The notes beneath the pieces were generated by a model. It had not been told where the DNA came from and did no database searches. It was given only the letters and a program-made list of their open reading frames with translations. DNA of 14,023 bases from Bacteroidales bacterium (lineage in GTDB: Bacteria; Bacteroidota; Bacteroidia; Bacteroidales; UBA10428), in assembly GCA_016938095.1 (NCBI GenBank), contig JAFGVG010000184.1:1-14023 (forward strand), given 5' to 3'. This document shows, in pieces, positions 7,577-14,023 of the stretch (positions are counted from its first letter, which is position 1; each line of letters opens with the position of its first letter). The position numbers were made by a program, and so were the translations under genes.

Positions 7577-8761
7577 TTACCCGTTGCAGGTGAGCAATAT
7601 GCTTACCGAAGGATTGTTGACCCAGGCCGATTGCATGAGCTTTTCGAGGTTAATGGTTCCAATGAGGTAATTAAAATCAACCGATTCGTGAACCGCAGAA
7701 ATGGACGAAAAATCTTCGCAGGGAGGTTTTGCCCCGGGAACATAGCTCACGAAAACTTCGAGGAGGTGGTTGCACGAATAGGCAAGGTTAAGCTGTTGCT
7801 GCAGCTTTTTGTACTCGTAACGGTAATCGTAGGTGAGGGCCGATATATCGGACAAAACGGCTGAGCCGGTTGCATTTCCGCCGGCACCTTTGCCCATAAA
7901 AAACTGGTGTTCCGAAAAGGCCCCCTCGATAAGCAGTCCGTTGTATTCGTAATTCACCTTATTGAGTGTATCGGCCTGTTGCACAAAAGCAGGCATGACG
8001 TATGCATAAACGTGGCTGTTGCTTTTGGCACACCTGGCAATGAGCCTGATGCGTGCATTCTTCTCACGGGCATAGCGGATATCGGCATCTTTAATCCGCC
8101 CTATACCATAATTAAATATATCGGCGGGCTTTAGTAAAATACCGAAAGCATGCAGTAATATGATCAGCAATTTGTATTTGGCATCGTACCCATCGACGTC
8201 GAGAGAGGGATCCGCTTCGGCATATCCCAATTGTTGTGCATCTTTCAGCGCTTCGTCAAAATTTTTGTTGTTTTCGAAGATGTGACTGAGGATGTAATTG
8301 GTGGATCCGTTGAGGATGCCTTCGATGCTGGTCAGCAAGTCGTTATCGTAATATTCCTCGAGGTTACGCAGCACGGGAATGCTGGCACAGCAAGAGGCCT
8401 CGTACAAAAACGGTGTCTGGTACTGTTGCTGTAACCTGAGCAATTCGGGAAAGTGTTCGGCGATCATTTTTTTGTTGGCCGAAACCACTGCTTTCCGGTT
8501 TTTAAGGGCAGTGGCGACAATTTCGTAGGCCGCATCCACCTCGCTGATGAGTTCCACTATCACATCAATTTCGGGATCGTTGAGTATTTCATCGCGGTTG
8601 GTGGTGAAAAGCGATGCGTCTAGCGGTCGTTGCTTGTCGGGATGCTTGATGCAGATTTTTTTGATTTCGGCCCGGATGCCCCTGGTTTGATTCAATACAC
8701 TGTAAAGTCCTTGTCCGACACATCCAAAGCCAAATACGCCCAGTCTGATATTTCTCTTCAT
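7577..8761 (-). CDS. hom: Homoserine dehydrogenase, monofunctional, Bacteroidota type
   Basis: The enzyme reduces aspartate semialdehyde to homoserine with NAD(P)H, the branch point toward methionine and threonine. From the ATG at 8761 it is 394 residues. The Rossmann nucleotide-binding loop is GFGCVG (11-16); SANKKM is at 94-99; EASCCASIP at 121-129 replaces the more common GGGIP; GILNGSTNYIL is at 148-158; EADPSLDVDGYDAKYK (182-197) carries the catalytic and substrate residues, with D193 and K197 matching yeast D219 and K223; GKGAGGNATGSAV is at 290-302. The roughly 85 residues after this form a C-terminal extension that I cannot assign. There is no fused aspartate kinase. The leader carries a SAM-I riboswitch, so expression should fall when SAM is high. 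Translation in-frame can be extended to 8911, but that would cover riboswitch sequence. No other methionine gene is adjacent. Confidence 0.95.
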   Translation of the reverse strand: MKRNIRLGVFGFGCVGQGLYSVLNQTRGIRAEIKKICIKHPDKQRPLDASLFTTNRDEILNDPEIDVIVELISEVDAAYEIVATALKNRKAVVSANKKMIAEHFPELLRLQQQYQTPFLYEASCCASIPVLRNLEEYYDNDLLTSIEGILNGSTNYILSHIFENNKNFDEALKDAQQLGYAEADPSLDVDGYDAKYKLLIILLHAFGILLKPADIFNYGIGRIKDADIRYAREKNARIRLIARCAKSNSHVYAYVMPAFVQQADTLNKVNYEYNGLLIEGAFSEHQFFMGKGAGGNATGSAVLSDISALTYDYRYEYKKLQQQLNLAYSCNHLLEVFVSYVPGAKPPCEDFSSISAVHESVDFNYLIGTINLEKLMQSAWVNNPSVSILLTCNG

Positions 8762-8807
8762 ACAATTTTGTGTTAAAATGAACCAGTCAGGCAGAGCGTT
8801 CCGCAGT

Positions 8808-8845
8808 AAAATAAAAAAATCCCTTCCAATAAGCCGAAAGAGATT
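8808..8845 (-). terminator. Intrinsic terminator of the SAM riboswitch expression platform
   Basis: On the minus strand AATCTCTTTC (8845-8836) pairs with GGAAGGGATT (8827-8818) over 10 bp, including two G-U pairs, closing an 8-nt loop GGCTTATT, followed by a T-rich run (TTTTT, A, then TTTT). It lies after the aptamer and before the homoserine dehydrogenase start, so it would stop transcription of the leader when formed. Confidence 0.85.
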
Positions 8846-8865
8846 GCTGATGTTTTCCGACTTAT
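8829..8865 (-). promoter_or_regulatory. Antiterminator helix of the SAM riboswitch
   Basis: ATAAGTCGGAA (8865-8855), which includes the 3' strand of aptamer stem P1, can pair with TTTCGGCTTAT (8839-8829) over 11 bp with two wobble pairs. The second strand takes four bases of the terminator's left arm and most of its loop, so antiterminator and terminator exclude each other. SAM binding locks P1 and frees the terminator; without SAM the antiterminator forms and the gene is read. The pairing is seen in the sequence; the switching is inferred from the known SAM-I mechanism. Confidence 0.75.
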
Positions 8866-8969
8866 CTTTCTCCGGATGCCCGGAGCAGGAGTTAGCACCT
8901 TCTTCTGCCAACGTGACAAAAGGGTTGCTAAGGTTTCACAGGGCCGTACCCTCCACCTTTCTGGATAAG
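8861..8969 (-). promoter_or_regulatory. SAM-I (S-box) riboswitch aptamer
   Basis: The minus strand shows the conserved SAM-I core in order. P1 is CTTATC (8969-8964) pairing with GATAAG (8866-8861). Next come AGAAAGGTGGAGGG, then GGCCC, then the conserved TGTGAAACCTTAGCAACC. P3 is an 8-bp hairpin (CTTTTGTC with GGCAGAAG). Then comes GGTGCTAACTCC, and P4 is a perfect 6-bp hairpin CTCCGG-GCAT-CCGGAG. The conserved cores and helices match the family consensus closely. It senses S-adenosylmethionine and lies about 100 nt upstream of the homoserine dehydrogenase start, in the same transcript. The order aptamer, antiterminator, terminator, gene indicates an OFF switch acting on transcription. Confidence 0.96.
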
Positions 8970-8992
8970 CAAATATGTTAAGGAACCTGGCG

Positions 8993-9022
8993 CAAAGATA
9001 ATATTATTTGGAATTTGAGCAA
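8993..9022 (-). promoter_or_regulatory. Promoter of the riboswitch-homoserine dehydrogenase transcript
   Basis: The -7 box TATCTTTG (9000-8993) matches TAnnTTTG exactly and a TTG (9022-9020) lies 19 bp upstream, the ideal Bacteroidota spacing. The start of transcription would be about 15-20 nt before aptamer stem P1, as expected for a riboswitch leader. This is the best promoter match in the window. Confidence 0.78.
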
Positions 9023-9043
9023 GTAACTTTTTTGCTGATTTTG
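9014..9043 (+). promoter_or_regulatory. Candidate promoter for the DUF486 gene
   Basis: TTTG (9014-9017), an 18-bp spacer and TGATTTTG (9036-9043), one base off TAnnTTTG. The leader would be about 37 nt. Its -33 element lies against the divergent promoter's TTG (9020-9022), so the two RNA polymerases could compete. Confidence 0.45.
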
Positions 9044-9086
9044 CGTTAACATTGCGCCATCAAATCACAATTACCTTTTTCATTCC

Positions 9087-9428
9087 ATGCGAACCATCAT
9101 CACCGTTATTGTCGGGCTTACCTTTAGTAATTTGTTCATGACCTTTGCCTGGTACGGACACCTTAAAAACATGAAAACCAGCCACTGGTTTCTGGCGGCG
9201 CTGCTTAGCTGGGGCATTGCTTTGTTTGAATACATCATTCAGGTACCTACCAACCGGATTGGCAGTTCACAACTTTCGGTAGGTCAGCTTAAAATTATTC
9301 AGGAGGTGATCACCCTTTCGGTTTTTATCCCTTTTAGTATACTGTATTTGAAAGAGCCCATGAAAATGAATTATTTATGGGCAGGTTTGTGTATGGTTGG
9401 GGCGGTGTACTTTATGTTCAGGGCGTAA
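9087..9428 (+). CDS. DUF486 (DMT-like) small integral membrane protein
   Basis: The 113-residue protein starts at the ATG at 9087 and has four hydrophobic helices, at about residues 3-22, 33-50, 72-88 and 95-112. It matches the DUF486 family: FMTFAWYGHLK, the central FEYIIQVPTNRIG and the end YLKEPMKMNYLWAGLCMVGAVYFMF. The family is placed in the drug/metabolite transporter superfamily as a half-size unit with four helices, so it probably acts as a dimer in the inner membrane. Its substrate is unknown. It is divergent from the homoserine dehydrogenase transcript and convergent with the small sorting-domain gene, ending only 8 bp from its stop, with no clear terminator between them. Confidence 0.92.
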   Translation: MRTIITVIVGLTFSNLFMTFAWYGHLKNMKTSHWFLAALLSWGIALFEYIIQVPTNRIGSSQLSVGQLKIIQEVITLSVFIPFSILYLKEPMKMNYLWAGLCMVGAVYFMFRA

Positions 9429-9436
9429 GACGGGGT

Positions 9437-9811
9437 TTATTTCACCATTATCTTTTCGGTGTGGGTAACCTTGCCTTCGAACCCGATGCGCACCAGGTAA
9501 ATACCTTTTTCAAGGTTTTCGAGCTCAATCACCTCTGTTTGTGTGCCAAGGGGATATTCGCGGTTAACAACCAGCTCACCGGTGATATTCATCACCTGAA
9601 CGGAACGGAAACTTTCTTCGGACTTAATGGTAATACGACCTTCGTATACGGGATTGGGAAAAATTTCGACGGTTTTTTCGGGCTGTTCCTGACTGAATCC
9701 GGCAAAGAAAGGCGCAACCGGATGCGTATTGCCATAGGGAGGAAATTCACTTCCCATGGCTGTTGCAGCCCAACAAATGAAAATGGCAGCTAAGGGTAAA
9801 ATTCGTTTCAT
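9437..9811 (-). CDS. Mini secreted protein: signal peptide plus T9SS type A sorting domain
   Basis: The product has 124 residues. Residues 1-20 form a signal peptide (MKRILPLAAIFICWAATAMG). Residues about 21-45 are a short Pro-rich linker (FPPYGNTHPVAPFF). Residues about 46-124 form a complete type A C-terminal sorting domain: VEIFPNPVYEGRITI, VQVMNITGEL, LEKGIYLVRI and the KIMVK end. These domains normally sit on large secreted enzymes or adhesins and guide them through the T9SS; here almost no cargo precedes it. I chose the ATG at 9811 (the ATG at 9817, two codons up, is equally in frame) because the longer frame back to 10021 overlaps the DUF59 gene in another frame and has no family-like sequence. 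It follows sufT by 56 bp and may have its own promoter. Confidence 0.88.
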   Translation of the reverse strand: MKRILPLAAIFICWAATAMGSEFPPYGNTHPVAPFFAGFSQEQPEKTVEIFPNPVYEGRITIKSEESFRSVQVMNITGELVVNREYPLGTQTEVIELENLEKGIYLVRIGFEGKVTHTEKIMVK

Positions 9812-9827
9812 ACGCATAACATTTACG

Positions 9828-9835
9828 CAAATATA
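9828..9835 (-). promoter_or_regulatory. Candidate -7 box for the mini sorting-domain gene
   Basis: TATATTTG on the minus strand matches TAnnTTTG exactly and lies 16 bp before the ATG at 9811, implying a very short leader. I see no TTG at the usual upstream distance; instead there is a T7A7 tract (9845-9858). The gene could also be read from the SUF operon. Confidence 0.35.
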
Positions 9836-9867
9836 GTATAAAAGTTTTTTTAAAAAAAGGCATTCTT

Positions 9868-10185
9868 TTACAGCATCCCCAGGTCGAACATGGCCTCTTC
9901 GGACATCATCGACTGGTCCCAGGGCGGATCGAAGACAACGTTGACTTCGGCACCGGTTACGCCGGGAATTTCCATTACCTTTGTCTTCACTTCTTCGGGG
10001 AGCGAATCGGCAACCGGACAATTGGGGGCCGTAAGGGTCATGGTAATGCTTACCTTTTTGCTTTCGTCGGTTTGAATATCGTAAACCAGTCCCAGGTCGT
10101 ATATGTTTACCGGAATTTCAGGATCGAAAACGTTTTTCAGCACGTTAACAATCTCCATTTCGAGTGATAATATGTTTTCTTCCAT
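9868..10185 (-). CDS. sufT: SufT-like DUF59/MIP18-family Fe-S maturation protein
   Basis: The 105-residue protein has a full DUF59 (MIP18/PaaD-like) domain: VLKNVFDPEIPVNIYDLGLVYDI (about 16-38), ITMTLTAPNCPVAD with the conserved Cys56, and the end VNVVFDPPWDQSMMSEEA. Family members help mature or deliver iron-sulfur clusters in the cytoplasm. The gene is the last of the SUF cluster, 33 bp after sufE, which supports the role; the symbol follows the SufT usage for SUF-linked members. It has the normal stand-alone length and no fusion to a NifU or Mrp domain. Confidence 0.9.
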   Translation of the reverse strand: MEENILSLEMEIVNVLKNVFDPEIPVNIYDLGLVYDIQTDESKKVSITMTLTAPNCPVADSLPEEVKTKVMEIPGVTGAEVNVVFDPPWDQSMMSEEAMFDLGML

Positions 10186-10218
10186 GGCATTGTTAATTAA
10201 CGGGTGCCGGGGGGCAGA

Positions 10219-10656
10219 TTATTCATTCATCTTTTCATACCTGGCCTGGTATGCCAGGGCGTATAGCTTCATCTGCTTTATCATGGAAAGCAAACCGTTT
10301 GACCGGGTAGGGGAAAGATTCTGCCTGAGGCCAATGCGGTCGATGAATTCCAGATCGGCATCGATGATTTCTTTTGGCGTACGGTCCGATAAAACACGTA
10401 TGAGCAGCGATACTATTCCTTTGGTGATGATGGCATCGCTGTCGGCTGTAAACCGGATGATGCCATTCTCGTATTCGCCATTCAGCCAGACTTTCGACTG
10501 GCAACCGTTGATAAGGTTTTCTGTAACCTTGTACCTGGTGTCGATGGCCGGCAGATCGCGACTCAGCTCAATCAGGTAGTTGTACTTGTCCATCCAGTCG
10601 TCAAACGCCTCAAATTCACTCACTATCTCTTCCTGAATGTCGTGTATAGTTTTCAC
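10219..10656 (-). CDS. sufE: SufE, sulfur acceptor for the cysteine desulfurase
   Basis: SufE takes the persulfide from SufS and passes it to the SufBCD scaffold. The 145-residue protein matches the family: IQEEIVSEFEAFDDWMDKYNYLIELSRDL at the N-terminus, the active-site Cys52 in NLINGCQSKVWL, and DLEFIDRIGLRQNLSPTRSNGL. The start codon is GTG, preceded by an in-frame TAA two codons upstream, and the conserved N-terminal helix begins right after it, so GTG is the real start. It lies 83 bp after sufS, the largest gap in the cluster, and that gap holds a good -7 box. Confidence 0.95.
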   Translation of the reverse strand: MKTIHDIQEEIVSEFEAFDDWMDKYNYLIELSRDLPAIDTRYKVTENLINGCQSKVWLNGEYENGIIRFTADSDAIITKGIVSLLIRVLSDRTPKEIIDADLEFIDRIGLRQNLSPTRSNGLLSMIKQMKLYALAYQARYEKMNE

Positions 10657-10693
10657 GCGTTATTACTTTAACAATTAGAACCCGTTTTGGTTG

Positions 10694-10701
10694 CAAAGAT
10701 A
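10694..10701 (-). promoter_or_regulatory. Candidate internal promoter for sufE-sufT
   Basis: TATCTTTG on the minus strand is identical to the hom promoter's -7 box and lies 37 bp before the sufE GTG, in the widest gap of the cluster. At the ideal 19-bp distance the upstream element reads ATG instead of TTG, so the match is partial. Confidence 0.4.
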
Positions 10702-10739
10702 GGAAACGTATGGCTAAAACCATGCCGGCAGTCAGAAAA

Positions 10740-11960
10740 TCAGCCAAACATGGTTTTCACTTTTTGAAGGGTGTCGGCCAGGATGTCTAATTCGTCGGTT
10801 GTATTGTAAAGGGCCAGGGATGCCCTTATGGTTCCATCGATACCGAAATGCTGCATAACAGGCTGGGCACAGTGGGTTCCGGTTCGTACGGCAATACCTG
10901 CCTTGTCAAGCACCATACCGGCATCGTAAGGATGCACGCCGTTGATGTTGAACGACAGAATGGAACTTTTATCGGGCGCGCTACCGTATAGGGTAACATA
11001 GCCCAGTGCCAGCAGCTTTTCAGTGCCGTATCTGAGCAATTGGTGTTCGTACTCCAAAATATTGCCGGCTCCCAGTGAGGTCAGGTATTTCAGTGCTTCC
11101 GCCAGGGCAATGGCTCCTATGTAATTGGGGGTGCCGGCCTCGAATTTAAAAGGTAATTCATTCCAGGTTGTTTTTTCGAAGGTAACTACATCTACCATTT
11201 CGCCCCCGCCCTGAAAAGGAGGCATTTCTTCGAGCCATTTTTCTTTGGCATAAAGCACCCCGATACCGGTTGGTCCGTAGGCTTTGTGACCGCTGAACAC
11301 AAAGAAGTCGCAGTCGGTTTTACTTACATCAATGGAGAGGTGTTGAACCGACTGGGCACCATCAACCAGCACGGGAATACTGTGCCGGTGCGCAAGGGAG
11401 ATGATGTCTGCAACGGGATTTACGGTTCCGAGGGTGTTGGACACATGAATGACAGCAATGAGCTTTGTTTTATCATTGATCAGCTGTTGCAGGGTTTCGG
11501 TTTGCAGCAGACCCTGGTCGGTGAAGGGGATCACTTTCAGCCGCGCTTGTTTGCGTTCGCACAGCATTTGCCAGGGCACAATGTTGGCATGGTGCTCCAT
11601 TTCGGTGACGATGATTTCGTCACCGGGGGCAATATATCGTTCACCGAACGCGAAGGCAAGGTTGTTGATGGCTGCGGTGGTGCCCGGGGTGAAAATCACC
11701 TCGTGGGCGTGACGGGCATTGATGAACCGGCGTACGGTTTCGCGGGCGTTTTCAAAGGCTTCGGTGGCCTGATCGCTGAGGAAATGCACGCCGCGATGGA
11801 TGCTGCTGTTCAATGATGTATGGTAATTGTTGATGCAATCGATCACCACACGGGGTTTCTGGGTGGTGGCTCCATTGTCGAGATATACCAGGGGCTTTCC
11901 GTAAACCTGGCGGCTGAGAATGGGAAAATCGTTACGGACTTGTTGTATATTAAATTCCAT
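10740..11960 (-). CDS. sufS: SufS, PLP-dependent cysteine desulfurase (class II)
   Basis: SufS converts cysteine to alanine and leaves a persulfide for SufE. The protein has 406 residues, the same size as E. coli SufS, and key residues fall at the same numbers: the PLP-binding Lys226 in FSGHKAYGPTG and the catalytic Cys364 in RTGTHCAQPVM. Other family motifs are YLDNGATTQKP (26-36), HRGVH (55-59), EMEHHANIVPW (120-130), SNTLGTVNP and VDGAQSVQH. It starts 14 bp after sufD ends, so the two are cotranscribed. The sequence shows no truncation. Confidence 0.97.
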   Translation of the reverse strand: MEFNIQQVRNDFPILSRQVYGKPLVYLDNGATTQKPRVVIDCINNYHTSLNSSIHRGVHFLSDQATEAFENARETVRRFINARHAHEVIFTPGTTAAINNLAFAFGERYIAPGDEIIVTEMEHHANIVPWQMLCERKQARLKVIPFTDQGLLQTETLQQLINDKTKLIAVIHVSNTLGTVNPVADIISLAHRHSIPVLVDGAQSVQHLSIDVSKTDCDFFVFSGHKAYGPTGIGVLYAKEKWLEEMPPFQGGGEMVDVVTFEKTTWNELPFKFEAGTPNYIGAIALAEALKYLTSLGAGNILEYEHQLLRYGTEKLLALGYVTLYGSAPDKSSILSFNINGVHPYDAGMVLDKAGIAVRTGTHCAQPVMQHFGIDGTIRASLALYNTTDELDILADTLQKVKTMFG

Positions 11961-11974
11961 TGTTTATCAGAAGA

Positions 11975-13336
11975 TTATCCGCAATTTGCTTTGCATTCGG
12001 CGCAACGGGCTATTTCGTTTCGCAGACGTTTGTCTACCAGATCAATAATCCTGCTTTGAAGTACAGGTATGGTAATGAGACTGACTATTTCGTTGGCAAA
12101 GGCATACATCAGCAGGTGCCGGGCCTCATCGTAACTGATACCGCGTGACCGTAAATAGAACATGGCTTCTTTGTCAATTTGTCCAACCGTTGCTCCATGA
12201 CTACATTTCACGTCGTCGGCATATATTTCGAGATGCGGTTTGGTATTCATCCGGGAGGTATCGGAAAGGAGCATGTTATTATTTTTCTGATAGGCCTGGG
12301 TTTTCTGCGCATCTTTCCGCACCAGTATTTTGCCGTTGAACGATCCGGTGGCATTGTCGCGGAGTATTCCCTTGAAAAGCTGACTTGATGTGCAGTGCGG
12401 GCTGGCATGGTCGACCAGTATATAGTTAGCCACATGCTGCGAATCGTCGCAAAGGAAGAGACCATTAAGAAAAGCTTCGGCATGCGGACCGCCCATGGTG
12501 ACGTAGAAATTGTTACGAATGAGGCCGCCGTGAAGAGATATACTGTTAAAGGTAAGGTGGCTGTTGGCCGACTGGTAAGCAAAAAGATTGTTGAGCTGGG
12601 TCGACAGGCTGTTCTCGTTCTGCAGCCGGTTGAAATTTACGCTGGCGTTTGGCCCCGTGTAAATTTCGGTAAGGGTATTCGACAGGAATTGCTTGCTGCA
12701 CAGGGTATGGTCGCACACAACCAGGTTTGCCGAAGTGTTTTCATCGGCAATAATGAGGTTACGCCGCGTAATTCGCTGGTTGTGGAAAGCGTGGCTGAGG
12801 TTGATTACCTGAAGGGGTTTTTCCATGGTTGTTCCGGGGGGCAGGTAAATGAACACGCCGTCGTAAGCGAACAGGGTGTTCAATGCCACCAGGCCGTCGG
12901 TGGAAGTATCGGCATACTTTCCGTAGTGCTTTTCAAAGAGTTCCGGGTACTTAACCGAGGCTTCGCTGAGCCCGCAGACTAGCATTCCTTTTGGCAGTGC
13001 ATCCGGCCGGTTGGAGGGTGAATAATGTCCGTTGTGCACCAATATCACCTGGGTATCGAGTTCCGGAACATCACATTGGAATATATCCCCGACATTTACA
13101 GGGAAAGGATTTTCGTTCGATTCGGAATAATCCCCAAGGAAGTATTTTTCGAGCGGTGTGTAACGGTAATTTTCATTTTTTTGCGTGGGAATACCCAGCC
13201 GGCTGAAGTCGTCCAGCGCTTTTATCCGGTGGCGGTTTATTATTTCACCGGAATGCGCGGCGAGCCACTGGCTTTGTTGTTCGAAAAGGCTTATCATTTG
13301 TCCGGTGAGGGTAACCGGGGTTAACGTGTTGTTCAT
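11975..13336 (-). CDS. sufD: SufD, Fe-S scaffold subunit
   Basis: SufD partners SufB and the ATPase SufC in the scaffold on which Fe-S clusters are built. The 453-residue protein has the N-terminal helical part (about 1-65, with GIPTQKNENYRYTPL), the parallel beta-helix core, and the C-terminal block DDVKCSHGATVGQIDKEAMFYLRSRGIS. His380 in CSHGAT corresponds to the His360 that E. coli SufD contributes to cluster binding with SufB. Odd point: it ends in CAECKANCG, giving Cys445, Cys448 and Cys452, a Cys-rich tail absent from E. coli SufD. It is 12 bp downstream of sufC and 14 bp upstream of sufS. Confidence 0.96.
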   Translation of the reverse strand: MNNTLTPVTLTGQMISLFEQQSQWLAAHSGEIINRHRIKALDDFSRLGIPTQKNENYRYTPLEKYFLGDYSESNENPFPVNVGDIFQCDVPELDTQVILVHNGHYSPSNRPDALPKGMLVCGLSEASVKYPELFEKHYGKYADTSTDGLVALNTLFAYDGVFIYLPPGTTMEKPLQVINLSHAFHNQRITRRNLIIADENTSANLVVCDHTLCSKQFLSNTLTEIYTGPNASVNFNRLQNENSLSTQLNNLFAYQSANSHLTFNSISLHGGLIRNNFYVTMGGPHAEAFLNGLFLCDDSQHVANYILVDHASPHCTSSQLFKGILRDNATGSFNGKILVRKDAQKTQAYQKNNNMLLSDTSRMNTKPHLEIYADDVKCSHGATVGQIDKEAMFYLRSRGISYDEARHLLMYAFANEIVSLITIPVLQSRIIDLVDKRLRNEIARCAECKANCG

Positions 13337-13348
13337 AAGCGCCTGCCT

Positions 13349-14023
13349 TTAATCGTTTTCGGTTTTAATCCAGTCGTATCCTTTTTCTTCAAGCTCCAGG
13401 GCCAGTTCCTTTCCACTCGATTTCACAATTTTCCCTTTGTACAGCACATGCACATAATCGGGTACAATATACTCGAGCAACCGTTGATAATGGGTGATGA
13501 CGATGGTGGCGTTGTGTGGTCTGCGAAGCTGATTCACCCCGTTGGCAACGGTTTTGAGGGCATCAATATCGAGTCCCGAATCGGTTTCGTCGAGTATGGC
13601 CAGTACAGGTTCGAGCATGGCCATCTGGAAGATCTCGTTTTTCTTTTTTTCACCGCCGGAGAAGCCTTCGTTTACCGAACGGTTGGTGAGGCTCGAAGTA
13701 AAGCCGACGAGCTCTTTTTTGTCGCGCATAAGTTTCAGAAATTCGGCAGCCGATATGGGGTCAAGGCCTTTGAATTTGCGCTGTTCGTTGATGGCTGTTT
13801 TCATAAAATTGACAATGGAAACACCCGGGATTTCAACAGGGTACTGGAAACCTAAAAACAATCCTTTACGGGCGCGGTCTTCGGGACTGAGTTCGAGCAG
13901 GTCCTCGTTCATAAAGGTTACCGAGCCACTGGTTATTTCAAACAGTTCCCTGCCGGCAAGCGCTGCTGCCAGGGTGCTTTTACCCGATCCGTTCGGGCCC
14001 ATGATGGCATGCACTTCGCCTGC
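13349..14023 (-). CDS. sufC: SufC, ABC-type ATPase of the SUF scaffold (5' end cut by window edge)
   Basis: SufC powers assembly within SufBCD. The visible 224 residues begin inside the protein (AGEVHAIMGPNGSGKST); about 25 N-terminal residues should lie to the right of the window, as the family has about 250. A GTG at 14014 could look like a start but falls just before Walker A, so it is internal. Motifs in order: Walker A GPNGSGKST, Q-loop LFLGFQYPVEIPGVS, the signature FSGGEKKKNE, Walker B LAILDETDSGLDID, and the H-loop VITHYQRLL. It is the first SUF gene visible here; sufB is expected just upstream. Confidence 0.97.
   Translation of the reverse strand, partial: AGEVHAIMGPNGSGKSTLAAALAGRELFEITSGSVTFMNEDLLELSPEDRARKGLFLGFQYPVEIPGVSIVNFMKTAINEQRKFKGLDPISAAEFLKLMRDKKELVGFTSSLTNRSVNEGFSGGEKKKNEIFQMAMLEPVLAILDETDSGLDIDALKTVANGVNQLRRPHNATIVITHYQRLLEYIVPDYVHVLYKGKIVKSSGKELALELEEKGYDWIKTEND

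Noticed and set aside
9845..9858. T7A7 palindrome between sufT and the sorting-domain gene as a terminator
   Set aside because: An AT-only 14-bp inverted repeat without a loop or GC stem is a poor intrinsic terminator; it may only be a bent tract.
9812..10021. Extension of the sorting-domain protein to 194 residues
   Set aside because: The added part overlaps the DUF59 gene in another frame, is Arg-rich and would bury the signal peptide.
12395..12982. 195-codon open frame on the plus strand inside sufD
   Set aside because: It is antisense to a firmly identified gene and has no recognisable domain. Other long plus-strand frames inside the propeller gene, porP, sufS and sufC are rejected for the same reason.
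1..14023. Mobile element, CRISPR array, defence system or RNA gene
   Set aside because: No transposase, integrase, direct-repeat array, tRNA-like cloverleaf or defence protein is visible; the genes are core chromosomal functions in tight order.

Overview
The window looks like chromosomal DNA from a Bacteroidota member, probably a Bacteroidales/Marinilabiliales-type lineage. The evidence is genes of the type IX secretion (T9SS)/gliding machinery (porP, gldK, gldL), a protein with a T9SS C-terminal sorting domain, a SUF iron-sulfur operon with Bacteroidota-style order, and promoter boxes matching the Bacteroidota consensus (TTG or TTTG, 16-20 bp, TAnnTTTG) rather than -35/-10 boxes. Shine-Dalgarno motifs are not evident. 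Most genes are on the minus strand, so the window reads right to left. I see no mobile element, CRISPR array, tRNA, rRNA or phage gene.

Layout, left to right. 1-3265: the start of the T9SS core operon on the minus strand, porP then gldK then gldL, with gldL cut by the left edge; gldM and gldN would be expected beyond it. 3266-3554: non-coding, with a candidate porP promoter. 3555-6338: a 927-residue membrane-anchored protein with a C-terminal beta-propeller of unknown role, divergent from ung (uracil-DNA glycosylase, 6473-7147). 7181-7474: a small conserved-looking protein with an acidic tail. 7577-8761: a monofunctional homoserine dehydrogenase of the Bacteroidota type. Its leader (8762-about 8990) holds a complete SAM-I riboswitch: promoter, aptamer, antiterminator and intrinsic terminator can all be read from the sequence. 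A divergent small DUF486 membrane protein follows (9087-9428). 9437-9811: a tiny secreted protein that is almost only a T9SS sorting domain. 9868-14023: the SUF operon on the minus strand, sufC (cut by the right edge), sufD, sufS, sufE and a sufT-like DUF59 gene; sufB would be expected upstream, outside the window.

How the parts work together. PorP, GldK and GldL belong to the outer-membrane and inner-membrane parts of one secretion machine, and the small sorting-domain protein is a likely client of it. SufC and SufD, with the presumed SufB, form the Fe-S scaffold. SufS takes sulfur from cysteine, SufE relays it, and the SufT-like protein probably helps maturation or delivery. The homoserine dehydrogenase feeds methionine and threonine synthesis and is switched off when SAM is plentiful. 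Overall this is core chromosome. The most informative non-coding element is the SAM riboswitch; the most open questions are the 927-residue propeller protein and the cargo-less sorting-domain protein.
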